Positions 26,719-37,059 of a stretch of 64,000 nt of DNA are shown piece after piece. How positions within the stretch are numbered: position 1 is the first letter of the stretch; the number at the start of each line of letters is the position of its first letter. Below the pieces are notes generated by a model that did not search any database, was not told the origin of the DNA, and saw only the letters and a program-made list of their open reading frames with translations. Source of the stretch: Streptomyces sp. CG1 (GTDB taxonomy: Bacteria; Actinomycetota; Actinomycetes; Streptomycetales; Streptomycetaceae); contig NZ_CP163518.1 of the NCBI RefSeq assembly GCF_041080625.1, forward strand, positions 3,162,001 through 3,226,000. Direction: 5' to 3'. The position numbers and the translations under genes were made by a program.

Positions 26719-28089
26719 TCAGACCCGGGTGAAGAGGCGCCCGGCCAAGTCGACCCCGGCCACCGCGCCGTCTTCCCCTCGGGAGAAGTAGCCTCGCTGG
26801 CCCTTCAAGCCGCCCTCGGCGATCACGTACTCGTCGCCCTCCCCCGGCAGGAAACCGATCTCCGCGGCCGGGTAGTCCGGCGGCATCGTCACGTCGGAGG
26901 CAGCGCGGATCTGCGGCTTGATGCCGACGGCCAGCGTGAGGCGGCCGGCCTCGGCCGCGATGTCGAGGTTCATCGCGTCGATCTCGTACCGCCCGGCGAC
27001 CTCCCGCGCCCGCTCCTCGTCGTACGGCAACGGCTCCGGTTCCCGCTCGACCACACCGAGGTACAGCTCGAGCGCCCGCTTCAGTACCGCCTGGTTGAAC
27101 TGATAGCCGTCCGGGCCGCTGTTGGCCAGCGAGACGACGGCGAAGTCCCGCTCCGGCACCAGGAGCAGTTCGGCGAACTGCCCGTTGCCCGAGCCTCCGT
27201 GGCCGACCGTGCGGATGCCCTCCATGTCCCGCAGGAACCAGCAGATACCGAAGGCGTCGCCGAGCGTGCTGCCCCGCAGCCGGACCGTGGGCTGCTTCAT
27301 GCGGGCCAGCGTCGGCGCCGACAACAGGCCCTCGCCATCGCCCAGTTGGAAGCGTGCCCAGCGCAGCAGATCGCTCGCCGAGGAGACAATGCCGCCGCCG
27401 GGGTTGTTGCCACGGGTGCCGGCCCGCCAGGACTTCCAGGGGCGGGCGAGCGTCACCGTGCCGTCGTCGGCGCGGTTGTGGCCCACGGCGAAGCGGTGGA
27501 CCACGACCTCGTCCAGGCCGTAGACGGTGTCGGACAGACCCAGCGGTTCCAGGACCAGCTCGGCCACGGCCTTCTCGAACGGCAGCCCGGTGACGTTCTC
27601 CACCACCAGCCCGGCCAGGTTGTACCCGGCCTGGCTGTACGAGGCGCGGGTACCGGGCGGAGCGATGAGCGGCAGCCGGTCCAGCTGGGCGACCCAGGCG
27701 GCGAGCGAGGTGTCGGTCTCGTCGGCGTCGACCAGGTTCCAGTCCAGGCCCGCCGTGTGGTTGAGCAGGTTCAGCACGGTGATCCGGGCGGCGGTGTCCT
27801 CGTCGGCGAGACGCAGCTCGGGGACGTACCGCCGGACCGGGGCGTCGAGTTCCACCCTGCCCTGCTCGACCAGACGCATCAGCGCGGTCGCCGTGAAACT
27901 CTTGCTGACCGAGGCGAGGTGGAAGAGCGTGTGCTCGTCGACCGGCAGGGGATGGTCCACGTTCGTCACGCCGTGCGTGACATGGACCTCCTCACCACCC
28001 GTCAGCACGGCGACGGCCGCCCCCGGCACCCCGAACTCCTTCGCCGCCGCCACCACGAACGCGGCCAGCGACTCCCGCTTCTCCAGCAT
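26719..28089 (-). CDS. Serine hydrolase, beta-lactamase/D-aminopeptidase family
   Basis: A 456-residue penicillin-binding-protein-like hydrolase without a signal peptide. Catalytic motifs are Ser-x-x-Lys (SVSK in LFHLASVSKSFTATAL) and Tyr-x-Asn (SYSQAGYNLAG), with HGGSGNGQ replacing KTG near residue 310. A C-terminal lipocalin-like domain follows. ATG 28089 is preferred over an upstream GTG (28116) because GGGGGGAG lies 7 bases before it. Substrates may be esters, D-amino peptides or lactams. Two matching operator-like sites lie upstream. Confidence 0.88.
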   Translation of the reverse strand: MLEKRESLAAFVVAAAKEFGVPGAAVAVLTGGEEVHVTHGVTNVDHPLPVDEHTLFHLASVSKSFTATALMRLVEQGRVELDAPVRRYVPELRLADEDTAARITVLNLLNHTAGLDWNLVDADETDTSLAAWVAQLDRLPLIAPPGTRASYSQAGYNLAGLVVENVTGLPFEKAVAELVLEPLGLSDTVYGLDEVVVHRFAVGHNRADDGTVTLARPWKSWRAGTRGNNPGGGIVSSASDLLRWARFQLGDGEGLLSAPTLARMKQPTVRLRGSTLGDAFGICWFLRDMEGIRTVGHGGSGNGQFAELLLVPERDFAVVSLANSGPDGYQFNQAVLKRALELYLGVVEREPEPLPYDEERAREVAGRYEIDAMNLDIAAEAGRLTLAVGIKPQIRAASDVTMPPDYPAAEIGFLPGEGDEYVIAEGGLKGQRGYFSRGEDGAVAGVDLAGRLFTRV

Positions 28090-28107
28090 CTGGATCTCCC
28101 CCCTGGG

Positions 28108-28123
28108 CACTTGCACTAAGTAC
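28108..28123. promoter_or_regulatory. Operator-like site A before the serine hydrolase
   Basis: CACTTGCACTAAGTAC matches the inverted copy at 28171-28186 at 15 of 16 positions. Each copy holds ACTT-N5-AAGT symmetry. It lies 19 bases before the start codon, where a bound repressor could block initiation. Confidence 0.55.
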
Positions 28124-28170
28124 AGGAAGGACTGTAGAGGGGTCGGGACGAGACCCGCAAGACCTTTCCA

Positions 28171-28186
28171 GTACTTAGTTCAAGTG
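28171..28186. promoter_or_regulatory. Operator-like site B before the serine hydrolase
   Basis: GTACTTAGTTCAAGTG is the inverted partner of site A; centres are 63 bases apart, about six helical turns, which suits looping or cooperative binding. Confidence 0.55.
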
Positions 28187-28191
28187 GTTGC

Positions 28192-28959
28192 TCACGCCGC
28201 TGGTACGCGGAGCGCGGCCAGCACCGGGAGGTGGTCCGTGGCCGCGATCAGGTCGGCCCTGGTGACGCCCGGCTGGTCAAGGGGGACCCCGCAGCCCAGC
28301 ACCTCGATGCCCTTCGTGGCGAAGACGGCGTCGATACGGCGGTGCGGCTCGCTGTACCTCCAGGTCTCCTCGCCGCCCCAGGGAGCCACGGCCCGGCAGT
28401 CCTGCAGGGCGCCGGAGAGCAGCCGGAAGGCGGGGCCGTCGGGGCTCTCGTTGAGGTCGCCGCCGGCGATGGCGTGCTCCACGCCCAGGCCGGCGAGGCG
28501 GTCGAGGAGCATCCCGGCCTGCTCGCGGCGTTCGTCCTTGCGGAGGCTCAGATGGCAGCTGAGTACGCCGACGCGGGCGCCGCCGAAACGGACCACCGCC
28601 GTGGCGAAGCCGCGGCGGTGCTGGCCGGGGGTGAGCGGGAGGAGGACGTCTTCCGTGCGCTCGACGGTGGCCCGCAGTGAGCAGAGGATCGCCGGGCCCG
28701 CCGCTGTGGCTCCGCCGGTGAGGACCACCTGGCCGGAGGCCGCAGCCAGACGGGCGAGCTTCTTGCGCCAGCGGAAGAAGCGGGGGGCTTCCTGAATGAG
28801 GACCAGGTCGGGAGCGCAGGCGGAGATGATTCTGGCCAGGGCATCCGTGTCGTCGCGCATCGAGCGGATGTTGTAGCTGAGAACGCGGATGACCGCGGAA
28901 CCGTCGGATTCGGTACGGGAGTTGGGAAGCAGCGTGCTGGTCGCCATGCCGATCAACAT
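28192..28959 (-). CDS. Endonuclease/exonuclease/phosphatase family protein
   Basis: A 255-residue EEP-fold hydrolase. Metal and catalytic motifs are RVLSYNIRSM, LVLIQEAPR, VLSCHLSL, IAGGDLNESPDG and IAATDHLPV, so the active site is complete. There is no signal peptide; targets could be nucleic acids, phospholipids or inositol phosphates. Starts are uncertain (ATG 28959 or 28947); the first is kept because GGGCGGG lies upstream. It sits between the serine hydrolase and glkA on the same strand. Confidence 0.87.
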   Translation of the reverse strand: MLIGMATSTLLPNSRTESDGSAVIRVLSYNIRSMRDDTDALARIISACAPDLVLIQEAPRFFRWRKKLARLAAASGQVVLTGGATAAGPAILCSLRATVERTEDVLLPLTPGQHRRGFATAVVRFGGARVGVLSCHLSLRKDERREQAGMLLDRLAGLGVEHAIAGGDLNESPDGPAFRLLSGALQDCRAVAPWGGEETWRYSEPHRRIDAVFATKGIEVLGCGVPLDQPGVTRADLIAATDHLPVLAALRVPAA

Positions 28960-29016
28960 ACGACGATGCCCGCCCGTCCCGGGACCGGACGCGGCGGGCA
29001 CTGTCGTACGACCTCG

Positions 29017-29970
29017 CTACATGATCGGGTCGGGCTCCCGCGCCAGGTCCGCCGCGCCCACCAGGCCCGCCTTGTTGCCCAGCTGAGCCGCGATCACGTC
29101 GGCCACCGGGCGCCAGTTGCCGCCGACCAGCCAGCGCTTGTAGGACTTGCGGATCGGGTCGAGGACCAGTTCGCCCTCTTCGGAGAGGCCGCCGCCGACG
29201 ATGAACGCGGACGGGTCGAACAGGGAGGCCAGGTCGGCCAGGCCCGCGCCGGCCCAGCGGGCCAGCTCGCGGTAGGAGTCGACGGCGACCAGGTCGCCCT
29301 GGCGGGCGGCCATGGAGATGTGCTTGCCCTCGATGCCCTCGGGGGTGCCGTCGCCGAGCGAGAGCAGCAGCTCCGCATGCTCGGGGGTGGCGTTGGCGCG
29401 CTGCTTGGCGTACCTCACCAGCGCCCGCCCCGACGCGTACTGCTCCCAGCAGCCCTGGCTGCCGCAGCCGCACAGCAGGCCGTCCGGGACCATCCGGATG
29501 TGGCCGAACTCGGCGGCCACGCCGAAGTGGCCGCGGCGCAGCTTGTTGCCGATGATGATGCCGCCGCCGAGGCCGGTGCCGAGGGTGATGCAGATGACGT
29601 TGCGGTGGCCCTTGCCGGCGCCGAACTTGTACTCGCCCCAGGCCGCGGCGTTGGCGTCGTTCTCGACCACGACCGGGAGGCCCACGCGGGCCTCGACCTT
29701 CTCCTTCAGCGGCTCCTGTCGCCAGTCGATGTTCGGCGCGAAGTACACCGTCGAGCGCTGTCGGTTCACATAACCGGCCGCACCGATACCCACGCCGACG
29801 ATCTCGTGTCCGGCACGCGCGCCTTCCACCGCCGAGGCGATGGCGTCCACGATGGCCTCGGGCGTGGTGGGGGTCGGCACCTTGAAGGTCGAGAGGATGT
29901 TGCCTTCCTCGTCGACCACGCCGGCCGCGATCTTGGTGCCGCCGATGTCGACGCCGATGGTGAGTCCCAT
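29017..29970 (-). CDS. glkA: ROK-family glucokinase
   Basis: A 317-residue ATP-dependent glucokinase. The ATP-binding motif is GVDIGGTKIAAGVVD (residues 6-20); the catalytic Asp lies in VENDANAAAWGE (about 103-114); the ROK zinc ligands are His 157, Cys 167, Cys 169 and Cys 174 (CGCGSQGC). It matches Streptomyces GlkA, which phosphorylates glucose and is needed for carbon catabolite repression. DUF5304 protein (SCO2127-like) is encoded just upstream on the same strand, as in S. coelicolor. Confidence 0.97.
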   Translation of the reverse strand: MGLTIGVDIGGTKIAAGVVDEEGNILSTFKVPTPTTPEAIVDAIASAVEGARAGHEIVGVGIGAAGYVNRQRSTVYFAPNIDWRQEPLKEKVEARVGLPVVVENDANAAAWGEYKFGAGKGHRNVICITLGTGLGGGIIIGNKLRRGHFGVAAEFGHIRMVPDGLLCGCGSQGCWEQYASGRALVRYAKQRANATPEHAELLLSLGDGTPEGIEGKHISMAARQGDLVAVDSYRELARWAGAGLADLASLFDPSAFIVGGGLSEEGELVLDPIRKSYKRWLVGGNWRPVADVIAAQLGNKAGLVGAADLAREPDPIM

Positions 29971-30036
29971 GAATCCCTCAGTTTCGGTCGAGCCCCGCTA
30001 CGGCCAACCGTACCCGAGGCCCTGCCGGGGACGGCT

Positions 30037-30537
30037 TCAGTCCAGGTCGATGCGCTCCCCCGGACCGCTGCCCTCGCCCCGGTCGCGCCGGTCGTCGCGC
30101 CACTCGTCCGCCAGGTCGGCCGAGCGGGCGGTCCAGCGGTGCTCCTGGGCCTGGACGGCGGAGCGGTAGGCGGCGAGCAGTTCACCGCCGGCCGCGGCGA
30201 GGTGGTCGAAGACGTCCGGGTTGCGCTCTATGACGGGCTCGACGGCGGCCTTGGCCTGCTGGACGACCTGGCGCACCGCCTGCTGGGCGGCGGGTCCGGC
30301 GAGGCCGCCGAGGAGCGGTGACGGGAGGCCGGACAGCTTCTCGGCCACCGTGTCCACGAGCTTCTTCAGTTCCTCGGCGGCCGAGCCCGGCTGCGGGCCG
30401 TGCTCGGCGCGGCGGCGGGCCTTCTCGGCGGCGAGGTCCTCGGCGCAGGCCGTGGCCCAGGCGTCGGCGTCGGTCGCCCGGCCCTGCTCCTCGGACGACT
30501 CCTTGGACGAGTCGGTTGCGGGGCGCTCTTCGCTCAT
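30037..30537 (-). CDS. DUF5304 (SCO2127-like) protein
   Basis: A 166-residue hydrophilic protein, with the middle helical (AEELKKLVDTVAEKLSGLP, then VRQVVQQAKAAVEPVIERNP) and both ends charged and disordered. No catalytic motif. In S. coelicolor the SCO2127 neighbour of glkA has been linked to glucose uptake and 2-deoxyglucose sensitivity. It is 66 bases upstream of glkA on the same strand, so cotranscription is likely. ATG 30537. Confidence 0.85.
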   Translation of the reverse strand: MSEERPATDSSKESSEEQGRATDADAWATACAEDLAAEKARRRAEHGPQPGSAAEELKKLVDTVAEKLSGLPSPLLGGLAGPAAQQAVRQVVQQAKAAVEPVIERNPDVFDHLAAAGGELLAAYRSAVQAQEHRWTARSADLADEWRDDRRDRGEGSGPGERIDLD

Positions 30538-30594
30538 GGCGGACTCCTGACTACGGTTCGCCTTTACGACGTTACCCGAACGGGCGTACCCGGT

Positions 30595-31770
30595 TCATCG
30601 TGAGCCCGTGGGCCACAGGTCGGGGTCCGGGGCGAACCGGACGCGCAGCTCGCCCTCGCGCAGACCGGCCCCCGCGACGGTGCAGCGGCGCAGGGCGGAG
30701 GGCAGCGCGACGATGCGCCGGAAGGATCCCGCGGTGATGACGAGTTCGTCGCCGCGCCGGATCAGGTCCAGCTCGTCCCGTATCGCGCCGGGCAGCGGGA
30801 TGTGCCAGACCAGCACGCCGTCCTCGGCGATCCGGTCGGCCACGGGCCACTCGACCGGGGCGGGCGCCGGATTGACGGGGGGCACGGCGAGGGCGGCGAG
30901 GTCGTCGCCGCCGCGCGGGTCACGGCCGAGGTGCGGGACGGGGTGGACGTCGTACGGCTGCTCCTGCCAGTCGGCGAGTGTCTTGCGCTGCTGGGCGAGG
31001 AGGGAGGAGAGCCAGCTGTCGGGGGTGGCCTCGGGCAGGGTGCGGTTGGCGATCAGAGCCTCGGTGCGCAGGCCGCGCAGGGCGAGGCCGAGGCGGGCGG
31101 CGGGTACGGCTTCGGCGCCGGCCGGGCCGGGTTCGGCGACCAGGCGTACGGCGGTGTTCCGGTCGGTGAGGACGGCCTCGACGGCGGCCAGTTCGACGTC
31201 CCAGCGGGCCGCCGTCTCGTACAGCCAGTCGGCGGGCATGGGCACGCCGGCCAGCCGGCCGAGGACCGGGCGCAGGGCGCGGGCCGCCTGCCGCTCGGGC
31301 GGGAGCAGACGGCGCAGATAGCGGCGCAGTTCCTCGGCGAGTGCGAGCAGGGCGAGGGCCTGCGGGAGGGGCGGGAGGTCGACGACGAGGAGGTCGTAGC
31401 GCTCGCAGAGGGCGGCGTCCCTGAGCGCGCGCAGGAAGGACAGTTCCTCGGCGCCGGGGAGCGGGGTGACCTCCTCGGCGTCGAGGCGTGCGGCGCCGAG
31501 CAGGTCGAGGACGCTTGCGGCGCGGGTCTGGAAGGCGGTGAGATCCTCGCGGAACCGGGCGGCCGCGTCGGGACGCCAGGTGGTGAGGTTCGGCGCGGCT
31601 TCCCTGGGAGCCGGTCCTGTCGCGGAGCCGAGGGCCGAGCCGAGGGTGTCGCTGCGGTCGGCGCCCAGGAGGAGGGTGCGGATGCCCTCGCGGGCGGCGG
31701 AGAGCGCGGTCGCGGCGGCGATCGTGGTACGACCGCTGCCGCCGGGGCCCGTGATCAGGATGGTGCGCAT
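30595..31770 (-). CDS. ArsA-like ATPase homologue with altered P-loop
   Basis: A 391-residue protein of the ArsA/GET3 fold. The P-loop reads ITGPGGSGRTTIAAA (residues 6-20): both lysines of the deviant Walker A GKGGVGKS/T are missing, replaced by Pro and Arg. The middle has the LLVVDLPPLPQALALL strand equivalent to the DTAP region. The C-terminus (VLVWHIPLPGAIRDELDLIR) looks like the HSP20-type ArsA domain. ATP hydrolysis is doubtful; a scaffold or nucleotide-binding role is possible. The order with SRPBCC, fadD and pimB' resembles Rv2184c-Rv2188c of M. tuberculosis. Confidence 0.85.
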   Translation of the reverse strand: MRTILITGPGGSGRTTIAAATALSAAREGIRTLLLGADRSDTLGSALGSATGPAPREAAPNLTTWRPDAAARFREDLTAFQTRAASVLDLLGAARLDAEEVTPLPGAEELSFLRALRDAALCERYDLLVVDLPPLPQALALLALAEELRRYLRRLLPPERQAARALRPVLGRLAGVPMPADWLYETAARWDVELAAVEAVLTDRNTAVRLVAEPGPAGAEAVPAARLGLALRGLRTEALIANRTLPEATPDSWLSSLLAQQRKTLADWQEQPYDVHPVPHLGRDPRGGDDLAALAVPPVNPAPAPVEWPVADRIAEDGVLVWHIPLPGAIRDELDLIRRGDELVITAGSFRRIVALPSALRRCTVAGAGLREGELRVRFAPDPDLWPTGSR

Positions 31771-31818
31771 GGGGGTGAACGGTACCGGTGCCCGGCCGGC
31801 AGCTCGGCGCGCGTCACC

Positions 31819-31834
31819 GGGGGCTGCGCCCCCA
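31819..31834 (-). terminator. Short GC hairpin between SRPBCC and ArsA-like genes
   Basis: GGGGGCTGCGCCCCC forms a 6-bp stem with a 3-nt loop, part of a repeat-like stretch (31815-31900). It may attenuate read-through; too weak to be sure. Confidence 0.35.
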
Positions 31835-31864
31835 GACCCCCGCCTCGGCCTGACGGCCTCGTCC

Positions 31865-32335
31865 TCAGTCTCCCTCAGAGGGGGTGCCCCCAGACGGGCT
31901 CTCTTCTTCCACCCTCTTCTTCAAACCGGCCAGAGCCCGGTCGATGATGACCTTCTCCGCCTTGCGCTTGATCATCCCGAGCATGGGGATCTTGACGTCG
32001 ACCGTGAGGAGGTAGGTGACCTCGGTGGAGCCGGGGCCGGTGGCCTTGAGGACGTACGAGCCGTCCAGGGAGCGCAGCATCTGGGACTTGACCAGGGTCC
32101 AGGAGACCTCGTTGTCGCCGGTCCACGTGTAGGCCAGCGTCTGGTCGTCCTTGATCGCCCCCGCGTCCATGACGAGGCGGACCTGCTCGGCGCGGCCCCG
32201 GTCGTCGGTCTTGAGGACCTCCGCCTCCTTCACCTCGCCCGTCCAGTCCGGGTAGCGGGCGAAGTCGGCGATCACCCCCATGACGTCGGCCGGTGCCGCC
32301 TCGATCGTGATGCTCGAGCTGGTGTGTTCCGCCAT
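31865..32335 (-). CDS. SRPBCC (START-like) family protein
   Basis: A 156-residue helix-grip protein (AEHTSSSITIEAAPADVMGV at the start) of the polyketide cyclase/dehydrase superfamily, which binds hydrophobic ligands. The long C-terminal helix KRKAEKVIIDRALAGLKKRV closes the pocket. It resembles Rv2185c of M. tuberculosis by family and position. The final residues (SPSGGTPSEGD) come from a CGTCTGGGGGC-type repeat that also occurs at 20473. The ligand is unknown. Confidence 0.87.
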   Translation of the reverse strand: MAEHTSSSITIEAAPADVMGVIADFARYPDWTGEVKEAEVLKTDDRGRAEQVRLVMDAGAIKDDQTLAYTWTGDNEVSWTLVKSQMLRSLDGSYVLKATGPGSTEVTYLLTVDVKIPMLGMIKRKAEKVIIDRALAGLKKRVEEESPSGGTPSEGD

Positions 32336-32457
32336 CGCCGTGGCTCCTCCAGATGCGGGCCGGTACTGAGGTCGTCGTGCGCACGTGTGTGCAGCGTGAA
32401 GGCTACCGCGCCACCGACCTGCCGCCTTCACCCCATCTCCCACCGGCCGTCGGCCGG

Positions 32458-33255
32458 TCACCATTCCAGCGCCCAGGGGCGGCCCGTGCCCGCGAAGTGC
32501 CCCACGTTGACGCACTCGGTCGCACCGATCCGCATACGGCGGGCGAGCGGCTGGTGCACATGCCCGAAGAGCGAATAGCGGGGTTTCGTACGGCGGATGG
32601 CGTCCAGCAGCGCGCGGCTGCCGCGTTCGAAGCGGCGGGCGACGGTGTCGTAGACCAGCTCGGGGACGTCCGGCGGGATGTGCGTGCACAGCACGTCGAC
32701 CTCGCCGACCGCCTCGATCTTCGCCGCGTACTCCTCGTCGCCTATCTCGTACGGCGTGCGCATAGGCGTTTTCAGGCCACCGCCGACGAACCCGAAGGTC
32801 CAGCCGCCGATCTCGATCCGTTGGCCGTCGAGGACGGTGGTGCCGGAGCGGGCGTACTCGCTCCACAGTGGCGGCATGTCGACATTTCCGTATGTGGCGT
32901 ACGTCGGTGTGGGGAACGCGGCGAACATCTCGGCGTACTGCTTGCGCACCGCCTTCTCGATGGCTCCGGCCCGGTCCGTGCCGATGCCGGCCCACAGCCG
33001 GGCGCCGAACTCCCGGGCCTCCTCGAAGCGCCGGGCGGTGCGCAGCTCGACGATGCGGTCGGCGTTCTCCTTGCCGAACAGGTCGGGGAAGATGCCGCGC
33101 GAGTGGTCGGCGTAGTCGAGGAAGAGCACGAGGTCACCCAGGCAGATCAGGGCGTCGGCACCCTCTCCGGCCCGGGCCAGGTCCCGGGCGTTGCCGTGCA
33201 CGTCACTGACCACGTGGACGCGCGTCCTGCGGTTACCGGAGGGTGTGGATGCCAT
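32458..33255 (-). CDS. Calcineurin-like metallophosphoesterase
   Basis: A 265-residue cytoplasmic phosphoesterase. Metal-binding motifs are visible: VHVVSDVHGNARDL (D-x-H), LICLGDLVLFLDY (GD), TYGNVDMPP (GN[HD]), VLCTHIPPDVPEL and LFGHVHQPLARR (GHxH). The ATG at 33255 is used; an upstream in-frame TTG is possible, and no strong Shine-Dalgarno is visible. The substrate could be a nucleotide, a phospholipid or an RNA end. Confidence 0.88.
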   Translation of the reverse strand: MASTPSGNRRTRVHVVSDVHGNARDLARAGEGADALICLGDLVLFLDYADHSRGIFPDLFGKENADRIVELRTARRFEEAREFGARLWAGIGTDRAGAIEKAVRKQYAEMFAAFPTPTYATYGNVDMPPLWSEYARSGTTVLDGQRIEIGGWTFGFVGGGLKTPMRTPYEIGDEEYAAKIEAVGEVDVLCTHIPPDVPELVYDTVARRFERGSRALLDAIRRTKPRYSLFGHVHQPLARRMRIGATECVNVGHFAGTGRPWALEW

Positions 33256-33551
33256 GACGATCAAGGGTAGGCGTGTGCGGTGTGCGTGAACAGTGTCGGC
33301 CCGGCCTGCGGTTACTCGCCGGTCGGTTCAGCCGTGGACTACTGTGCGCGAAGGAACGCCAACGTGTGTGACGCAGCGAACATCTGGCTCGGACCCCCTG
33401 TCGGGATCGCCATACCGACGGGTAACGTCCGGGCCGTCCAGTCGTGCTCTGGATTTCAACCACCGAAGACCCGAGCACCAGCCCGAGCCTTGGACCGCAC
33501 CGTCGCATCACACAGTGTCGTGGCGCCGGCGCCCTATGAGGAGCAGCAGTC
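33256..33551. other. Divergent promoter region, no gene seen
   Basis: Almost 300 bases separate the divergent metallophosphoesterase and acyl-CoA ligase genes. The sequence is less GC-biased (for example GTGTGTGACGCAGCGAACAT, ACCGACGGGTAACGTCCGGG) but has no clear ORF, hairpin or recognised RNA. It presumably holds both promoters. Confidence 0.5.
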
Positions 33552-35348
33552 TTGCGCGAGTTCAGCCTTCCGGCTTTGTACGAGGTCCCTGCGGACGGCA
33601 ATCTGACCGACATCGTCCGCAGAAACGCCGCGCAGCATCCCGACGTCGCTGTCATCGCCCGCAAGGCCGGCGGCACCTGGCAGGACGTGACCGCCCGGGA
33701 GTTCCTGGCCGAGGTGCACACCGCCGCCAAGGGCCTCATCGCCGCCGGGGTGCAGCCGGGCGACCGGGTCGGCCTGATGTCCCGCACCCGCTATGAGTGG
33801 ACGCTCATCGACTTCGCGATCTGGTGCGCGGGCGCGGTCACCGTGCCGGTGTACGAGACGAGCTCGCCGGAGCAGGTGCAGTGGATCCTGTCCGACTCGG
33901 GCGCGACCGCGTGCGTCGTGGAACTCCCGGCACACGCGTCGGCCGTGGAGTCGGTGCGCGAGACGCTGCCCGCCCTCAAGCACGTCTGGCAGATCGAGGC
34001 CGGTGGTCTGGAGGAGCTGGGCCGGCTCGGGCAGGACGTGTCGGACCAGACGGTGGAGGAGCGCGGCTCGCTCGCCTGCGCCGACGACCCGGCGACCATC
34101 GTCTACACGAGCGGGACGACCGGCCGCCCCAAGGGCTGTGTGCTCACCCACCGCAGCTTCTTCGCCGAGTGCGGCAACATCGTGGAGCGGCTGCGCCCGC
34201 TGTTCCGTACCGGTGAGTGCTCGGTGCTGCTCTTCCTGCCGCTCGCGCACGTCTTCGGGCGGCTCGTGCAGATCGCCCCGATGATGGCGCCGATCAAGCT
34301 GGGCTGTGTCCCGGACATCAAGCACCTCACCGACGAGCTGGCCGCGTTCCGGCCGACGCTGGTCCTCGGTGTCCCGCGGGTCTTCGAGAAGGTCTACAAC
34401 TCGGCGCGCGCCAAGGCGCAGGCGGACGGCAAGGGCGCGATCTTCGACAAGGCGGCGGACACCGCGATCGCCTACAGCAAGGCGCTGGACAGCGCCTCCG
34501 GCCCGTCGTTCGGCCTGAAGGTCAAGCACAAGGTCTTCGACAGGCTGGTCTACAGCAAGCTGCGCGCGGTCCTCGGCGGCCGGGGCGAGTACGCCATCTC
34601 CGGCGGCGCCCCGCTGGGCGAGCGGCTCGGCCACTTCTTCCGGGGCATCGGCTTCACGGTGCTGGAGGGCTACGGCCTGACCGAGTCCTGCGCGGCGACC
34701 GCGTTCAACCCCTGGGACCGGCAGAAGATCGGTACGGTCGGCCAGCCGCTGCCCGGCTCGGTGATCCGGATAGCGGACGACGGCGAGGTGCTGCTGCACG
34801 GCGAGCACCTGTTCAAGGAGTACTGGAACAACCCGGGCGCGACGGCGGAGGCACTGGCCGACGGCTGGTTCCACACCGGCGACATCGGCACCCTGGACGA
34901 GGACGGCTACCTCAGGATCACCGGCCGGAAGAAGGAGATCATCGTCACGGCGGGCGGCAAGAACGTGGCGCCGGCGGTGATCGAGGACCGCATCCGGGCG
35001 CACGCGCTGGTCGCGGAGTGCATGGTGGTGGGCGACGGGCGGCCGTTCGTGGGTGCTCTCGTGACCATCGACGAGGAGTTCCTGGGCCGTTGGGCCGAGG
35101 AGCACGGCAAGCCGGCGGGTTCCACCGCGGCGTCGCTGACGGACGACCCGGATCTGATCGAGGCGATCCAGGCGGCGATCGACGACGGCAACGCCGCGGT
35201 GTCGAAGGCGGAATCGGTGCGGAAGTTCCGCATTCTGCCCTCCCAGTTCACGGAGGAGTCGGGCCATCTCACCCCGTCGCTGAAGCTCAAGCGGAGCGTG
35301 GTGGCGAAGGACTACGCGGCCGAGATCGAGGCCATCTACCAGAAGTAG
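33552..35348 (+). CDS. Long-chain fatty acid-CoA ligase (FadD15-like)
   Basis: A 598-residue AMP-forming ligase that activates fatty acids in two steps at the membrane. Core motifs are IVYTSGTTGRPKGCVLTHRS (P-loop, about 178-197), GYGLTESCAATAFNPW, GWFHTGDIGTLDEDGYLRIT, and the C-terminal Lys of PSLKLKRSVV. It starts at a TTG (33552) preceded by AGGAG, a rare start that may lower translation. It is followed by a convergent cholesterol oxidase gene; order matches M. tuberculosis fadD15-pimB'. Confidence 0.93.
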   Translation: MREFSLPALYEVPADGNLTDIVRRNAAQHPDVAVIARKAGGTWQDVTAREFLAEVHTAAKGLIAAGVQPGDRVGLMSRTRYEWTLIDFAIWCAGAVTVPVYETSSPEQVQWILSDSGATACVVELPAHASAVESVRETLPALKHVWQIEAGGLEELGRLGQDVSDQTVEERGSLACADDPATIVYTSGTTGRPKGCVLTHRSFFAECGNIVERLRPLFRTGECSVLLFLPLAHVFGRLVQIAPMMAPIKLGCVPDIKHLTDELAAFRPTLVLGVPRVFEKVYNSARAKAQADGKGAIFDKAADTAIAYSKALDSASGPSFGLKVKHKVFDRLVYSKLRAVLGGRGEYAISGGAPLGERLGHFFRGIGFTVLEGYGLTESCAATAFNPWDRQKIGTVGQPLPGSVIRIADDGEVLLHGEHLFKEYWNNPGATAEALADGWFHTGDIGTLDEDGYLRITGRKKEIIVTAGGKNVAPAVIEDRIRAHALVAECMVVGDGRPFVGALVTIDEEFLGRWAEEHGKPAGSTAASLTDDPDLIEAIQAAIDDGNAAVSKAESVRKFRILPSQFTEESGHLTPSLKLKRSVVAKDYAAEIEAIYQK

Positions 35349-35370
35349 CGGGCCACGTACGGCAGTTGGC

Positions 35371-37026
<1,656 letters not shown>

Positions 37027-37059
37027 TTATGGGGTTCCGCCTAGAGCCGCCGTGAGGTT

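Noticed and set aside
28555..28570. MacR-box-like TGAGTAC in the EEP nuclease gene
   Set aside because: The TGAGTAC-NN-GTACTCA palindrome is not completed; only a half site exists inside a gene.
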